Shown: positions 14,562-22,299, numbered from the stretch's first letter. The stretch: 33,880 nt of DNA from Candidatus Binatus sp. (GCF_036567905.1 NZ_DATCTO010000010.1:1-33880); one strand, 5' to 3'. Numbers and translations are program-made. Notes: generated by a model from the letters alone, not told the origin.

Positions 14562-16007
14562 ATGGCGACTACCATACCCGAACCTGCCGCTTCCTCCGAG
14601 CACTTGAAGCCGGGGCTTTCACTGTTCGACTCCGTGACCCTGGTGGCCGGCTCGATGATTGGCTCGGGCATCTTCATCGTTTCTGCAGATATCACCCGTC
14701 AGGTCGGTACTCCCGCCGCGCTGCTGATGGTCTGGTTGGTGGCGGGCGTGATGACGATTGCGGGCGCACTCGCGTACGGCGAACTCGCCGCGATGATGCC
14801 CCAGGCGGGCGGACAATACGTCTATCTGCGCGAGGCCTACGGCGGAATGTGGGCGTTCATGTTCGGATGGACGCTGCTGCTCGTCATCCAGACCGGCACG
14901 ATCGCGGCCGTCGCAGTTGCGTTTGCACGATTCGCGGGCGTCATGTGGCCGGTGCTTGGCTCGAACCTCTGGATCGGCGTCGGTGGCGCCGGACTGTCGG
15001 GCGAGCGCGCGGGCGCGATCGCCGTGATCGCGATGCTCACCGGGGCCAATCTGCGCGGCCTCAATATGGGCAAGTGGCTGCAAAACTCCTTCACCACAGC
15101 CAAAATTCTCTCGCTATGCCTGATGGTCGCGGTTGGATGTCTGATCGCGCCCAATCCAGTCGCGCTTCACGCCAATTTCGGCAGCTCAACCGCATTGCTT
15201 GGCACCGGTTCCATGTCAATTGCTGGTGTGGGCGTGTTCGGCGCTGCGATGGTGGGTGCGCTGTTTTCAGCCGACGCATGGGCGAGCGTCACCTTCGCGG
15301 CGGCCGAGGTCCGCAATCCCAGGCGCGATCTTCCCCTGGCGCTTGCCTTTGGAACCGGGGTGGTGATTGCGCTCTATATCCTGACCAACGTTGCCTACCT
15401 CTGTCAGCTGCCCGCGTCGGGAAATGCGGCCGCAGCGAGTGTAGTGGGGCGCGGAATCGCGCATGCATCGGGTGATCGCGTGGCCGCCGCGGCGATGCAA
15501 GTCGTGTGGGGCGGCGCGGGCGCGAAGATCACCGCAATCCTGGTGATGATCTCCACCTTTGGATGCGCCAACGGACTGATCCTGACGGGTGCGCGCGTGA
15601 TTTACGCGATGTCCCGGGACCGGGTTTTTTTCGCCGCAGCCGGTCGCCTCAATCGCGCCAGCGTACCCGCCGTCGCGCTGGTGATGCAGGGGATTTGGGC
15701 GGCGGTTCTAACCTTGTCGGGCACTTATTCCGAACTGCTGGATTACGTGATCTTCGCGCAGTTGATGTTTTACGTGCTGACAGTGTCGGCCGTGTTCGTG
15801 CTGCGCCGGCGGCTCCCGGGCGCCCTGCGTCCGTACCGCGCGTGGGGCTATCCTCTCGTGCCGGCGCTCTACGTGGTCGCGGCCTCGGCCTTGATGGTCG
15901 ATTTGTTGATTCTGAAGCCCCGCTTCACCTGGCCGGGATTGCTGATCGCACTGAGCGGCGTGCCGATCTATTACTGGACGACCGCCCGCCCCCGGGCAAT
16001 TCAATAA
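14562..16007 (+). CDS. APC-superfamily amino acid permease
   Basis: The 481-residue protein has 12 predicted transmembrane segments and the APC/LAT substrate motif in helix 1, GSMIGSGIFIVSADIT, where the GSGIF backbone binds the amino acid carboxylate and amine. YGELAAMMPQAGGQYVYLREAYG after helix 2 and the helix-6 stretch GALFSADAWASVTFAAAEVRNP support the amino acid/polyamine-organocation (SLC7-like) assignment. It would import or exchange an amino acid across the inner membrane; specificity cannot be told from sequence. It is a single-gene unit, convergent with the next gene, and a GC-rich hairpin lies between them. Confidence 0.88.
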   Translation: MATTIPEPAASSEHLKPGLSLFDSVTLVAGSMIGSGIFIVSADITRQVGTPAALLMVWLVAGVMTIAGALAYGELAAMMPQAGGQYVYLREAYGGMWAFMFGWTLLLVIQTGTIAAVAVAFARFAGVMWPVLGSNLWIGVGGAGLSGERAGAIAVIAMLTGANLRGLNMGKWLQNSFTTAKILSLCLMVAVGCLIAPNPVALHANFGSSTALLGTGSMSIAGVGVFGAAMVGALFSADAWASVTFAAAEVRNPRRDLPLALAFGTGVVIALYILTNVAYLCQLPASGNAAAASVVGRGIAHASGDRVAAAAMQVVWGGAGAKITAILVMISTFGCANGLILTGARVIYAMSRDRVFFAAAGRLNRASVPAVALVMQGIWAAVLTLSGTYSELLDYVIFAQLMFYVLTVSAVFVLRRRLPGALRPYRAWGYPLVPALYVVAASALMVDLLILKPRFTWPGLLIALSGVPIYYWTTARPRAIQ

Positions 16008-16012
16008 GCCTT

Positions 16013-16034
16013 GCCCCGGTGCAGGGGCCGGGGC
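16013..16034. terminator. GC-rich hairpin between convergent genes
   Basis: GCCCCGG (16013-16019) and CCGGGGC (16028-16034) can pair around an eight-base loop in the short gap between the permease gene and the convergent zinc-ribbon gene. There is no T-run on either strand, so it would be at most a weak or factor-assisted bidirectional terminator. Confidence 0.35.
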
Positions 16035-16040
16035 CCGTGC

Positions 16041-16760
16041 TCACCTCTCGGTAGCGGGAGCCGAATTGCCGGTGCTGTCCTGCGTCGTGGCGATCGGCGC
16101 GCCGGCCTCCGCGCAGTCGGATTGCGACAATTTGCCGCTGCGGAACTCGTGCACAATCGTGGTCAGGATGTACGCGCTGCGCTCGGGCGACTGATTGCCG
16201 GCGAGTTTGAACAATTCAGCGGCGTTGCGCGCCGCTTCTGCCGCATCTTGGTCGTTCTTTGGCAATCCGTAGATCTGAAATACCTTGCACAGCGATTCGA
16301 TCCCGTCCTTGCGGTCGCCTTCGGTAACCGGAACGCCGGAACCTTGAGCCGAAGACGTGGTTTCACCCGATCCCCTCATCGCACCACCGACTCCGCGCCA
16401 CATTGCGCGAACGAGGAAAAAGATCAGAAGCAACACGACCGCCGCGGCGATCGATCGTCCTGCCCTCTGAGCGGGTGAAAGTTCGCTCCACGGAATCAAC
16501 TCGAATCCGCGCTTGTTTTTGTCCTCGCCCCCGTCGCTTGGGGTTGGCGATGCCGGCGTGTGGATCACCGGCGTGCGAATTTCAGGCTTGAACGGTTTGG
16601 GCTGCGGCGACGATCCGCGAATCGATGGCGAAGAAACGCGATCGCCACCCGGCGATGGCGATACGGGATTGATTGCCGGCCTCATCAGCGGGGTCGCACA
16701 GTAACCGCAGAAGGCCATGCCCTCCGCGTTATCTTTGCCGCATTGCCTGCATGCAGGCAT
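16041..16760 (-). CDS. Zinc-ribbon protein with single transmembrane helix
   Basis: The 239-residue product starts MPACRQCGKDNAEGMAFCGY. Cys4, Cys7, Cys18 and Cys21 form a C-x2-C-x10-C-x2-C zinc ribbon of the kind found at the N-terminus of many bacterial membrane-anchored proteins. A Pro/Ser-rich linker (about residues 28-90) leads to one transmembrane helix, SIAAAVVLLLIFFLVRAMW (about 105-123). The C-terminal 110 residues would be outside and include no motif I know. AAGGTGATC precedes the ATG. The architecture suggests an envelope sensor or scaffold, but function is unknown. Confidence 0.75.
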   Translation of the reverse strand: MPACRQCGKDNAEGMAFCGYCATPLMRPAINPVSPSPGGDRVSSPSIRGSSPQPKPFKPEIRTPVIHTPASPTPSDGGEDKNKRGFELIPWSELSPAQRAGRSIAAAVVLLLIFFLVRAMWRGVGGAMRGSGETTSSAQGSGVPVTEGDRKDGIESLCKVFQIYGLPKNDQDAAEAARNAAELFKLAGNQSPERSAYILTTIVHEFRSGKLSQSDCAEAGAPIATTQDSTGNSAPATER

Positions 16761-17061
16761 CAGATCACCTTGGCCTCATTGCCAGATTTTCCTGGAACCA
16801 GTGAACCAGTGAAAAAGTCGGTAGCAATATCTCCAGCGATTAGTCTGCGCGACGGGGCGCAAGCCAAAATCGACGACTCTATAGGTATGAAAGCTACAAC
16901 AGGGGCGCGCAAAGTCAATATGGCTGACGAAAATTCACTTTGCGTCTGACGATCCAGCCAATGCGAATACCGTGGCAATTCCAATTCCGGCAGGCGGTGA
17001 CATTATCGCGAGCGGGCCCGACGCCCGAACGACCCCGCAATGGCAACCCTGCGTGTCCTTG
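16761..17061. other. Intergenic stretch without a supported gene
   Basis: About 300 bases lie between the grxD stop and the zinc-ribbon gene start. A TTG-initiated frame (16760-16984, minus) and a plus-strand frame through 16940-17060 are open, but neither has a Shine-Dalgarno site or a recognisable product. The stretch probably contains the promoter of the zinc-ribbon gene; no clear -10/-35 pair stood out. Confidence 0.5.
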
Positions 17062-17394
17062 CTACTGGCGCGCCGTTTCCCCGAGCGCCGCCTTCACCAT
17101 CGGCTCGAGCTCGCCCGTCTCGTGCAGCTCGCGAATAATATCGCAGCCGCCGACGAACTTGCCGTTGATAAAAACCTGCGGAATCGTCGGCCAGTTGCTG
17201 TAGCGCTTGATCGCGTCGCGCAGTTCGGGATCGCTGAGCACGTCGGCGGTCGCGAACGGCACGCCCAAGCCCTCGAAAATAGCAACCGTCGCCGCCGAAA
17301 AACCGCATTGCGGAAAGCTGCGGTCGCCCTTCATGAAAATCATGACCTTGTTTTCTTTGACCGCCGATTCGATTTTTTCGATTATGTCCGCCAT
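17062..17394 (-). CDS. grxD: Monothiol glutaredoxin, CGFS type (GrxD)
   Basis: The 110-residue protein has the CGFS active site with Cys30 in GDRSFPQCGFS, the conserved MKG before it, WPTIPQVFINGKFVGGCDII with the cis-proline and glutathione-binding residues, and the usual length. CGFS glutaredoxins bind a bridging [2Fe-2S] cluster with glutathione and pass it to apo-proteins or to BolA partners. The gene starts nine bases after the bolA-like stop, so the two are almost certainly cotranscribed. This neighbour supports an iron-sulfur trafficking role rather than disulfide reduction. Confidence 0.94.
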   Translation of the reverse strand: MADIIEKIESAVKENKVMIFMKGDRSFPQCGFSAATVAIFEGLGVPFATADVLSDPELRDAIKRYSNWPTIPQVFINGKFVGGCDIIRELHETGELEPMVKAALGETARQ

Positions 17395-17403
17395 TTGATT
17401 CCT

Positions 17404-17652
17404 CTACCTCCGGTTCTGATACTGCGCCGGCGTCAGCGTCTTGAGCGTGAGCGCATGCACCCGCGCGCGCATCGCGTCGCCCAGCGCCTGATAGACCAGT
17501 TGATGCCGCTCGATTAGACCCTTGCCCTCGAAACTCGGGCTCACCACAAGCGCCTCGAAATGGTCTCCGCCGCCGGTGTAGTCGCGCACCTCGACCTGCG
17601 CGTCAGGAATCCCGTGCGCAATCATCGTCTCAATTTCCTTCGGGTCCATCAC
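17404..17652 (-). CDS. bolA: BolA-family protein
   Basis: The 82-residue product has the BolA fold signature: an N-terminal helix (PKEIETMIAHGIP), the strand DAQVEVRDYTGGGDHFEALVV, and LIERHQLVYQALGDAM followed by VHALTLKTLTPAQY. The invariant histidine of the H-x-L segment (VHAL) and His in GGGDHFEA are the likely ligands for a shared [2Fe-2S] cluster. BolA proteins pair with CGFS glutaredoxins, exactly as the following gene suggests. The start may be the GTG at 17652 or the ATG at 17649. The short form is of the BolA2/IbaG kind rather than the longer stress-morphogene BolA. Confidence 0.9.
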   Translation of the reverse strand: MMDPKEIETMIAHGIPDAQVEVRDYTGGGDHFEALVVSPSFEGKGLIERHQLVYQALGDAMRARVHALTLKTLTPAQYQNRR

Positions 17653-17789
17653 AGAACCGGCATCTTAACCCGCATCACGCTCGTGAATCCACCAGCAGCA
17701 GCCCCGATCCCTGCGGGGTTTCGCGCCCTCCTGCGTGATTCTTTTTCCTGACCAGGGCGCAGGGGTCACCGCTGCCAGTTGCGCCGAAA

Positions 17790-18437
17790 TTAATTCACGA
17801 CCGAAATGTTCACGACGTGGCCGCTGTTCTCCCCGGGCTTGGCCGGCGAGCCGTAACCCTTGACGCCGTCGAGCAGTTGTTTTGCTCTTGCGCTGATCTC
17901 GCCCGCACGGCCTGCGCCTACTATTCGCGAAACCAGCTTGCCGTCAGGCCCGACGAACAGCGTCGTCGGTATCGCCTCGACGCTCATGCTATCGACCAGC
18001 CGCTGGTCGGCCAGCGCGATGGGATAATTGATCCGGAACTTTTCGACAAACGGCGCGACTGCCCGCACCCCGTCGCCCTGGATCAGGTCGCACGAGACCC
18101 CGATTATCACCAGTCCGCGCGACTTGTTGTATTTCTTGTAGAGTGAGACCAGTTCGGGAATCTGCTTGCGGCACGGCCCGCACCAGGTCGCCCAGAAATC
18201 GACGATCACAGGATGGCCGCGGTAATGGCTCAGGTCGATTTCTTTGCCGTCGAGCCCGGGCGCGCTGAAATCCAGGCCCTCATCCGCCGGCGACGGGTTC
18301 GCTTGCGGCGTGTCGAGCCGCAGCAGCGGCGCGGGCTCTTCGCGCAGCGTGAAGTTGAAGTTGTAGAATGCACCCACGATCAGCGCCAGCGCGATGATTG
18401 CGGCGAGCGCGCGCAATACTTGTTGCCTGCTGCTCAT
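17790..18437 (-). CDS. TlpA/ResA-like membrane-anchored thioredoxin
   Basis: The 215-residue protein has an N-terminal membrane anchor (about residues 8-30, LRALAAIIALALIVGAFYNF) and a thioredoxin domain with WATWCGPCRKQIPEL carrying the CxxC active site. The cis-proline lies in SVEAIPTTLFVGPDGKLV. Proteins of this family reduce disulfides outside the membrane, classically in cytochrome c maturation or oxidative-stress defence. The ATG at 18437 is chosen because the domain anchor starts there and it overlaps a relic thiolase stop by four bases (ATGA). No dedicated Shine-Dalgarno better than AGCAGGT is present, which fits ancestral coupling. Confidence 0.88.
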   Translation of the reverse strand: MSSRQQVLRALAAIIALALIVGAFYNFNFTLREEPAPLLRLDTPQANPSPADEGLDFSAPGLDGKEIDLSHYRGHPVIVDFWATWCGPCRKQIPELVSLYKKYNKSRGLVIIGVSCDLIQGDGVRAVAPFVEKFRINYPIALADQRLVDSMSVEAIPTTLFVGPDGKLVSRIVGAGRAGEISARAKQLLDGVKGYGSPAKPGENSGHVVNISVVN

Positions 18438-18514
18438 ACCTGCTCGATTACCGTCGCGATACCCTGGCCGATCCCGATACACATCATCGCCGCTCCGAGC
18501 GCTACCCCGCGCCG
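18434..18514 (-). pseudogene. Thiolase (acetyl-CoA acetyltransferase) C-terminal relic
   Basis: The minus strand reads RRGVALGAAMMCIGIGQGIA followed by TVIEQV and a TGA. This matches the conserved C-terminus of thiolases, where the active-site cysteine lies in C-x-G-x-G-x-G; here it is CIGIGQG. Upstream of 18514 the frame contains no further thiolase sequence, and the CoA transferase stop is only 50 bases away. The body of the gene, including the nucleophilic Cys region and the GHP motif, is gone. The relic's stop overlaps the tlpA start as ATGA, so an old operon order CoA transferase - thiolase - tlpA is likely. Confidence 0.7.
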
Positions 18515-18564
18515 GTCATTATTTCCATCGCCGCGAAGTTGACCGCCTGCTCGTCAAATTAGCT

Positions 18565-19767
18565 CTATATGATACAACGCCGGCGCAGTTCTGACAGCCG
18601 CTGAGAGTCGTAGCCGAGCACGCTCGCCAGCACCTCGTCGGTGTTCTCGCCCAGCCGCGGCGCGCGAGTCGAGGGGATATCGGCGTCGCCATCGACAGCG
18701 CTCTTGAGCGGCGAGCCGGGCACGATCAGGCCGTGAAAATCCGGATGGTCCGCGTGCAGGATCATGTTGCGCGCCGCCAGATGCGGATCGCGGGTGACTT
18801 CCTCGACGTTGGCGATTGGAGCGCACGGGACCGACGCGTCGGCGAGCAGGCGCAACCAATGCTCGCGCGGCCTGGCCGCGAAGACGCGCGCCAGGATCAG
18901 CTCGAGCTCGGTATGGTGCGCGGTGCGATCGGAGTTGGTCAGAAATCGCGGATCGTCCTTGAGTTGCGGCATCGCGATCACGTCGCAAAAGCGCAGCCAG
19001 ATCGCCTCGTTGCCCGCACCCATCACAAAGTAGTCGTCGGCGGCGTGAAACTGTTGAAACGGCGTGATCGACGGATGCCGCGTGCCGAGCCGCCCCGGAA
19101 TCTTGCCCGACACCGAGTAGCGCGCCAGCGCGTCCTCGAGCATCGCCACCTGGCAATCGAGCAGCGCGATATCGACGTGATTGCCGACCCCGTCACGATC
19201 GCGCACCCGCAACGCCGACATGATCGCAATCACGCCGTATAGCGCCGCCGACAGATCGCCCACCGACACGCCGCATCGGACTGGCTCGCCGCCCGGATTG
19301 CCGGTGATACTCATGGTGCCGCCGAGCGCCTGCGCCACGATGTCGTAGGCGGGCGCGGAAGTCATCGGCCCGGTCTGTCCGAAACCCGAGATCGAGCACA
19401 AAATTATCTTCGGATTGGCGGCTTTGAGTTGCGAGTAGCCGAGCTTGAAACGATCCATCGTGCCCGGCGAGAAATTCTCGACCACTACATCCGCCTTCGC
19501 CGCCAGCTCGACAAAGATCGCGGCGCCCTCTTCGATCCGCAAGTCGAGCGTGACGCTGCGCTTGCCGCGATTGACGCTGTAGAAGTAGGCCGAGTCGCCC
19601 GACGGCATCATCGGCGCAAAACTGCGCGAGTCGTCGCCGCCGCCCGGCATCTCAATTTTGATTACCTCGGCGCCGAGGTCCGCCAGATTCATCGTGCAGA
19701 ACGGACCGGCCAATACGCGCGTCAGGTCCAGCACGCGGACACCGCGCAGCGGCTTCTGATCGATCAT
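18565..19767 (-). CDS. Family III CoA transferase (CaiB/BaiF type)
   Basis: The 400-residue product carries the family III layout: LRGVRVLDLTRVLAGPFCTM and LGAEVIKIEMPGGGD at the N-terminus, YFYSVNRGKRSVTLDL, VVVENFSPGTM, and GVSVGDLSAALYG, where Asp171 aligns with the catalytic aspartate that forms the acyl-anhydride and thioester intermediates. These enzymes move CoA between carboxylic acids, for example in carnitine, oxalate or aromatic acid catabolism. The substrate cannot be assigned. The ATG has AAGGA five bases upstream, inside a 12-base palindrome. A thiolase relic and a divergent crotonase-fold gene nearby point to an acyl-CoA degradation context. Confidence 0.9.
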   Translation of the reverse strand: MIDQKPLRGVRVLDLTRVLAGPFCTMNLADLGAEVIKIEMPGGGDDSRSFAPMMPSGDSAYFYSVNRGKRSVTLDLRIEEGAAIFVELAAKADVVVENFSPGTMDRFKLGYSQLKAANPKIILCSISGFGQTGPMTSAPAYDIVAQALGGTMSITGNPGGEPVRCGVSVGDLSAALYGVIAIMSALRVRDRDGVGNHVDIALLDCQVAMLEDALARYSVSGKIPGRLGTRHPSITPFQQFHAADDYFVMGAGNEAIWLRFCDVIAMPQLKDDPRFLTNSDRTAHHTELELILARVFAARPREHWLRLLADASVPCAPIANVEEVTRDPHLAARNMILHADHPDFHGLIVPGSPLKSAVDGDADIPSTRAPRLGENTDEVLASVLGYDSQRLSELRRRCII

Positions 19768-19777
19768 CGATGGTTAT

Positions 19778-19789
19778 CCTTGCGCAAGG
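19778..19789. promoter_or_regulatory. 12-bp perfect palindrome over the CoA transferase ribosome binding site
   Basis: CCTTGCGCAAGG is a perfect palindrome 11 bases upstream of the CoA transferase ATG and includes the AAGG of its Shine-Dalgarno site on the minus strand. It could be an operator half-site pair for a dimeric repressor or occur by chance. Confidence 0.3.
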
Positions 19790-20042
19790 CCTGCCGGGTC
19801 CCGCGCAATGTCAAGGCATTGCTCCAAGTCGAGCGGTGGTTTTCCGTGCGGCCGTGCTCAACGCATCGTAGCCGACTCAATGAACCGAGAGAATCTCGTC
19901 AAGCAAGTTCCGAAGGCGAAAACAGGCCCGCCCTGGCGCGGTCGGAGCATGGCCGGCAGCCTGCCTTTTGATTTAGCGGTTACAGGCCATTAGTCTTTCA
20001 TCGACTGATTTTAGCAAAGGTGGGCGACAAAGGATCAAGAGC

Positions 20043-20837
20043 ATGGCGGATGAAATCGTTTTGTACGAAACTCGATACCCGGCCGTGATAATCACGCTCA
20101 ACAACCCCGAGCATCGCAATGCCCTGAGTTCCGCAATGATCGACGCGCTCATGGCCGCGATTGCGCGCGCCGAAGAGGATCGGCGCGTGCGCGCGCTTGT
20201 CTTCACCGGCGCCGGTTCCGCATTTTCAGCCGGAATGGACCTCGGCGAGCTGCGCACAATCCTCGACCAGCTACGCATCGACGATTCCGGCAAGGTCTGG
20301 GAGGGTGCGCTTCGCGGCGAGGCGTTGATCGAGCGCGTCTATCGCCTGAGCAAGCCTTCCATAGCGGCCGTCAATGGAATCGCGGTTGGTAACGGCGCCG
20401 GCTTCTTGAGCGCCTGCGATCTGGCGGTCGCCGCCGACAGCGCACGAATTGGCTACACCGAAATGAGGCATGGGATTCAGGCGGGGATGGTAATCCTCCA
20501 TCTGATGCGACTGGTGGGCGAACGCGTCGCGAGATATCTGCTGCTCACCGGCGAATTGGTGACCGCCGATCAGGCGAAAGTTCTCGGACTGATCAATCAG
20601 GTCGTACCCGCCGGCCAGCTGATGGACTCCGCGCTTGCATGGGCAGATGCGATCGCGATGAATGCGCCGAAAGCGGAGGCCATTACCAAGTCATTGATGT
20701 GCAAATTTTCCGGCCAGGCGATAGCCATGAGTATGACGGAGTATACCGCAGCGCCCCACATCAGCGACGAAACGCGTTCGGGCCTCGAGTCCTTTTTTGA
20801 AAAGAAACCGGCGCCTTGGTCGTTCAAGCCGTCATGA
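20043..20837 (+). CDS. Enoyl-CoA hydratase/isomerase family protein
   Basis: The 264-residue crotonase-fold protein has the CoA-binding and oxyanion-hole segments NPEHRNALS, GAGSAFSAGMDLGEL and VNGIAVGNGAGFLSACDLAVAA. Of the two catalytic glutamates of classical enoyl-CoA hydratase, the second is present (Glu140 in IGYTEMRHG) while the first position is glycine (Gly120). Loss of the first with a G-x-G-x2 pattern is also seen in methylglutaconyl-CoA hydratase-like members, so hydration of a branched acyl-CoA is plausible but unproved. AAGGATC lies nine bases before the ATG. It is divergent from the CoA transferase, and its TGA abuts the convergent stop of the next gene. Confidence 0.88.
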   Translation: MADEIVLYETRYPAVIITLNNPEHRNALSSAMIDALMAAIARAEEDRRVRALVFTGAGSAFSAGMDLGELRTILDQLRIDDSGKVWEGALRGEALIERVYRLSKPSIAAVNGIAVGNGAGFLSACDLAVAADSARIGYTEMRHGIQAGMVILHLMRLVGERVARYLLLTGELVTADQAKVLGLINQVVPAGQLMDSALAWADAIAMNAPKAEAITKSLMCKFSGQAIAMSMTEYTAAPHISDETRSGLESFFEKKPAPWSFKPS

Positions 20838-21056
20838 TTTCCGATAGAGGCCGCTGCCGGCGAGAACCAGGCCGATGATAATCGCGGCGCCGCTGACAAT
20901 TGGCGGCACGCTGTGGGAAGTCGGCTCGTTGGCCTGGATCTTCAAGTCGCCGAGGGTCACGACGTTCCTGGTCTCGTTGGTGGTGAACTCCGGTATCGCG
21001 AGGCCCAACACTCCGAGCAGGGCGATAATCACACCGACGATTACGATTGGCTTCAT
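20832..21056 (-). CDS. Small membrane protein with two transmembrane helices
   Basis: The 74-residue product has a first helix at residues 4-22 (IVIVGVIIALLGVLGLAIP), a polar loop with TTNETRNVVTLGDLKIQANE, and a second helix at about 51-69 (PIVSGAAIIIGLVLAGSGLY). The topology resembles DUF3185-like membrane proteins, but the match is weak. It is the last of a run of small envelope genes, four bases after the holin-like gene. Its stop overlaps the convergent hydratase gene. Function is unknown. Confidence 0.65.
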   Translation of the reverse strand: MKPIVIVGVIIALLGVLGLAIPEFTTNETRNVVTLGDLKIQANEPTSHSVPPIVSGAAIIIGLVLAGSGLYRKS

Positions 21057-21060
21057 TGGG

Positions 21061-21426
21061 TTATGATTGCGCGGGTTTGAGCCCGGCCGCAGGCCTCATG
21101 ATTGCGTGAATCGCGATCCCGATCAGCAAGATGGCGGCGCCCGCGATTGCGAACGCCTGCCATAGCGGCAGCCATTCGTGAAGCAGCAGTATCGCGGCGC
21201 ACACAATGCATACCGCGCCGCAAATCATCACTGCGGTCACCGTTAGAGTAGCTATTGCATTAGCCAGTTGCACCTCCAGCGCGGCGGCCACGCTGGTCTG
21301 CAGCATGTGGGCCTCGGACTGAAGGATGCGCGTTACGTCGTCCACCGCCCTGCTCACCAGCGTCGGCCAATCCTGCAAGGCCGCCTCCGGCGGGCCGTTG
21401 GCGGTGTGAGATTGTTTCTCCGACAT
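21061..21426 (-). CDS. YqjE/holin-superfamily (DUF1469-like) membrane protein
   Basis: The 121-residue protein has a polar N-terminus (about 50 residues, with LVSRAVDDVTRILQSEAHML as an amphipathic helix) and two adjacent transmembrane helices: NAIATLTVTAVMICGAVCIV and WQAFAIAGAAILLIGIAIHA. This order, amphipathic helix then a helical hairpin, is that of the DUF1469/phage-holin-3-6 superfamily, to which E. coli YqjE belongs. Despite the name, such proteins in chromosomal yqj-like clusters are not known to lyse cells. It sits downstream of YqjD-like genes, the same neighbourhood as in E. coli. Confidence 0.7.
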   Translation of the reverse strand: MSEKQSHTANGPPEAALQDWPTLVSRAVDDVTRILQSEAHMLQTSVAAALEVQLANAIATLTVTAVMICGAVCIVCAAILLLHEWLPLWQAFAIAGAAILLIGIAIHAIMRPAAGLKPAQS

Positions 21427-21459
21427 GGGATCAGTCGTGGGTCGCGGGTTCTTGACGCT

Positions 21460-21753
21460 TCAACTTCGCTGGTTTGACCCGTGTTTTGAGATCGCGACGC
21501 CGAGCAACGCTGCGATCACGACCGGACCCGCGCCGCGGTTGTTGACGATCGAGCCGAACAGAAAGCCCAGCGCCCCAGCCATCAACGAAGCTCCAAGGGG
21601 GTGGCTCTCGATGACATGATCGGGGCGCATCCCGCCTTCCGCGCGTCCAACTTTCGCATTGACCTCGGTCAAGGTGTCGTGCAGGTCCTGGCGCGCGTCG
21701 TTGCGCTCAATCTGGATCGCGGAAATCTGTGCTTGCGTCGTCATGTTTTCCAT
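21460..21753 (-). CDS. DUF3618-like membrane protein
   Basis: From the ATG at 21753 (a second candidate is at 21744) the product begins MENMTTQAQISAIQIERNDA and continues RQDLHDTLTEVNAKV. An I-x2-x-R-x2-L-x2-T-L-x2-L/V-x2-K helix like this is the DUF3618 signature. One C-terminal membrane segment, LGASLMAGALGFLFGSIVNN plus the following Gly/Ala-rich stretch, completes the protein of about 97 residues. The start overlaps the preceding gene by about 40 bases, which suggests coupled translation. These small proteins accompany YqjD/YqjE-like partners and are of unknown function. Confidence 0.6.
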   Translation of the reverse strand: MENMTTQAQISAIQIERNDARQDLHDTLTEVNAKVGRAEGGMRPDHVIESHPLGASLMAGALGFLFGSIVNNRGAGPVVIAALLGVAISKHGSNQRS

Positions 21754-22048
21754 TGTGGTGGTTTCCGCCGCGAGCCTTTGCGCGCTCCGGGTCTTGCCTG
21801 CCGCCATCGCCGGTGACCAGGCCAACGATGAAACTGGTGGCTGCCCCGCGCAGCGCGATCCGTCCCACGATGGTCACAAGCGCAAGCCCGATGCGGCTGT
21901 TGGCTCCTCCGCCAAGAATAAATCCCGCCGCGCCGGCGATCGCCAGCGCAGTCAGCGGTTCCTCCCTGACGAATTCGCCGACGCTGCGTTCCTGCCGCCG
22001 CAGCCGCTCATCCGCATCCGCCAAGATGGCCTCTGCCGAACTATTCAT
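21707..22048 (-). CDS. YqjD/DUF883-like small membrane protein
   Basis: Taking the ATG at 22048, the 113-residue product starts MNSSAEAILADADERLRRQE. The segment VREEPLTALAIAGAAGFILG is the DUF883-type C-terminal pattern (acidic/Pro followed by a Gly-rich transmembrane helix). Here it is central, and a second hydrophobic segment follows (ALVTIVGRIALRGAATSFIV). The tail is His/Asp-rich and hydrophilic. E. coli YqjD and ElaB of this family are stationary-phase, membrane-anchored, ribosome-associated proteins; this protein is only a loose relative. It starts 11 bases after the previous gene. Confidence 0.55.
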   Translation of the reverse strand: MNSSAEAILADADERLRRQERSVGEFVREEPLTALAIAGAAGFILGGGANSRIGLALVTIVGRIALRGAATSFIVGLVTGDGGRQDPERAKARGGNHHNGKHDDASTDFRDPD

Positions 22049-22059
22049 GGCGCGCCCGC

Positions 22060-22299
22060 TCAGGAAACGCGCCGAACGATCTGCGCCGCGACGTAGCCCA
22101 CCGCAAACGCAGCCGCGATTGCCAGCCACGGTTCACGGCGCACGAACTCGCGCAGGTCAAAGTCTGCTCCCTGGTCCTTGACGAATTGCTGCGCCGCGTC
22201 GTAGCCGTCCTTGACTGCCTGCGCGGCCTTGTCCGCCGCTTGACGGCCCTGATCCATTGCGTTTCGAACCGTGGAATTCGCGGTTTCTTCCATTGTCAT
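22060..22299 (-). CDS. DUF883/YqjD-ElaB-like membrane-anchored protein
   Basis: The 79-residue product is an amphipathic, Ala/Lys/Gln-rich helix (AMDQGRQAADKAAQAVKDGY) followed by LREFVRREPWLAIAAAFAVG, the canonical DUF883 ending: acidic/Arg residues, a P-W motif, then a Gly-containing transmembrane helix with an Arg-rich end. Members are tail-anchored in the inner membrane and, in E. coli, tether or hibernate ribosomes in stationary phase. A second in-frame ATG lies two codons in. It heads the five-gene run of overlapping small membrane genes down to 20832. Confidence 0.75.
   Translation of the reverse strand: MTMEETANSTVRNAMDQGRQAADKAAQAVKDGYDAAQQFVKDQGADFDLREFVRREPWLAIAAAFAVGYVAAQIVRRVS

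Noticed and set aside
14537..15475. 312-codon plus-strand frame overlapping the permease gene
   Set aside because: It is in another frame over the permease, is very Arg-rich and lacks the helices and motifs that the permease frame shows.
16760..16984. 74-codon minus-strand frame ending on the zinc-ribbon start
   Set aside because: The TGATG overlap looked like coupling, but it starts at TTG without a Shine-Dalgarno and the product matches nothing.
21061..21426. Phage holin, hinting at a prophage
   Set aside because: The holin-like superfamily includes chromosomal YqjE proteins, and the neighbours are YqjD-like genes; there is no phage gene nearby.
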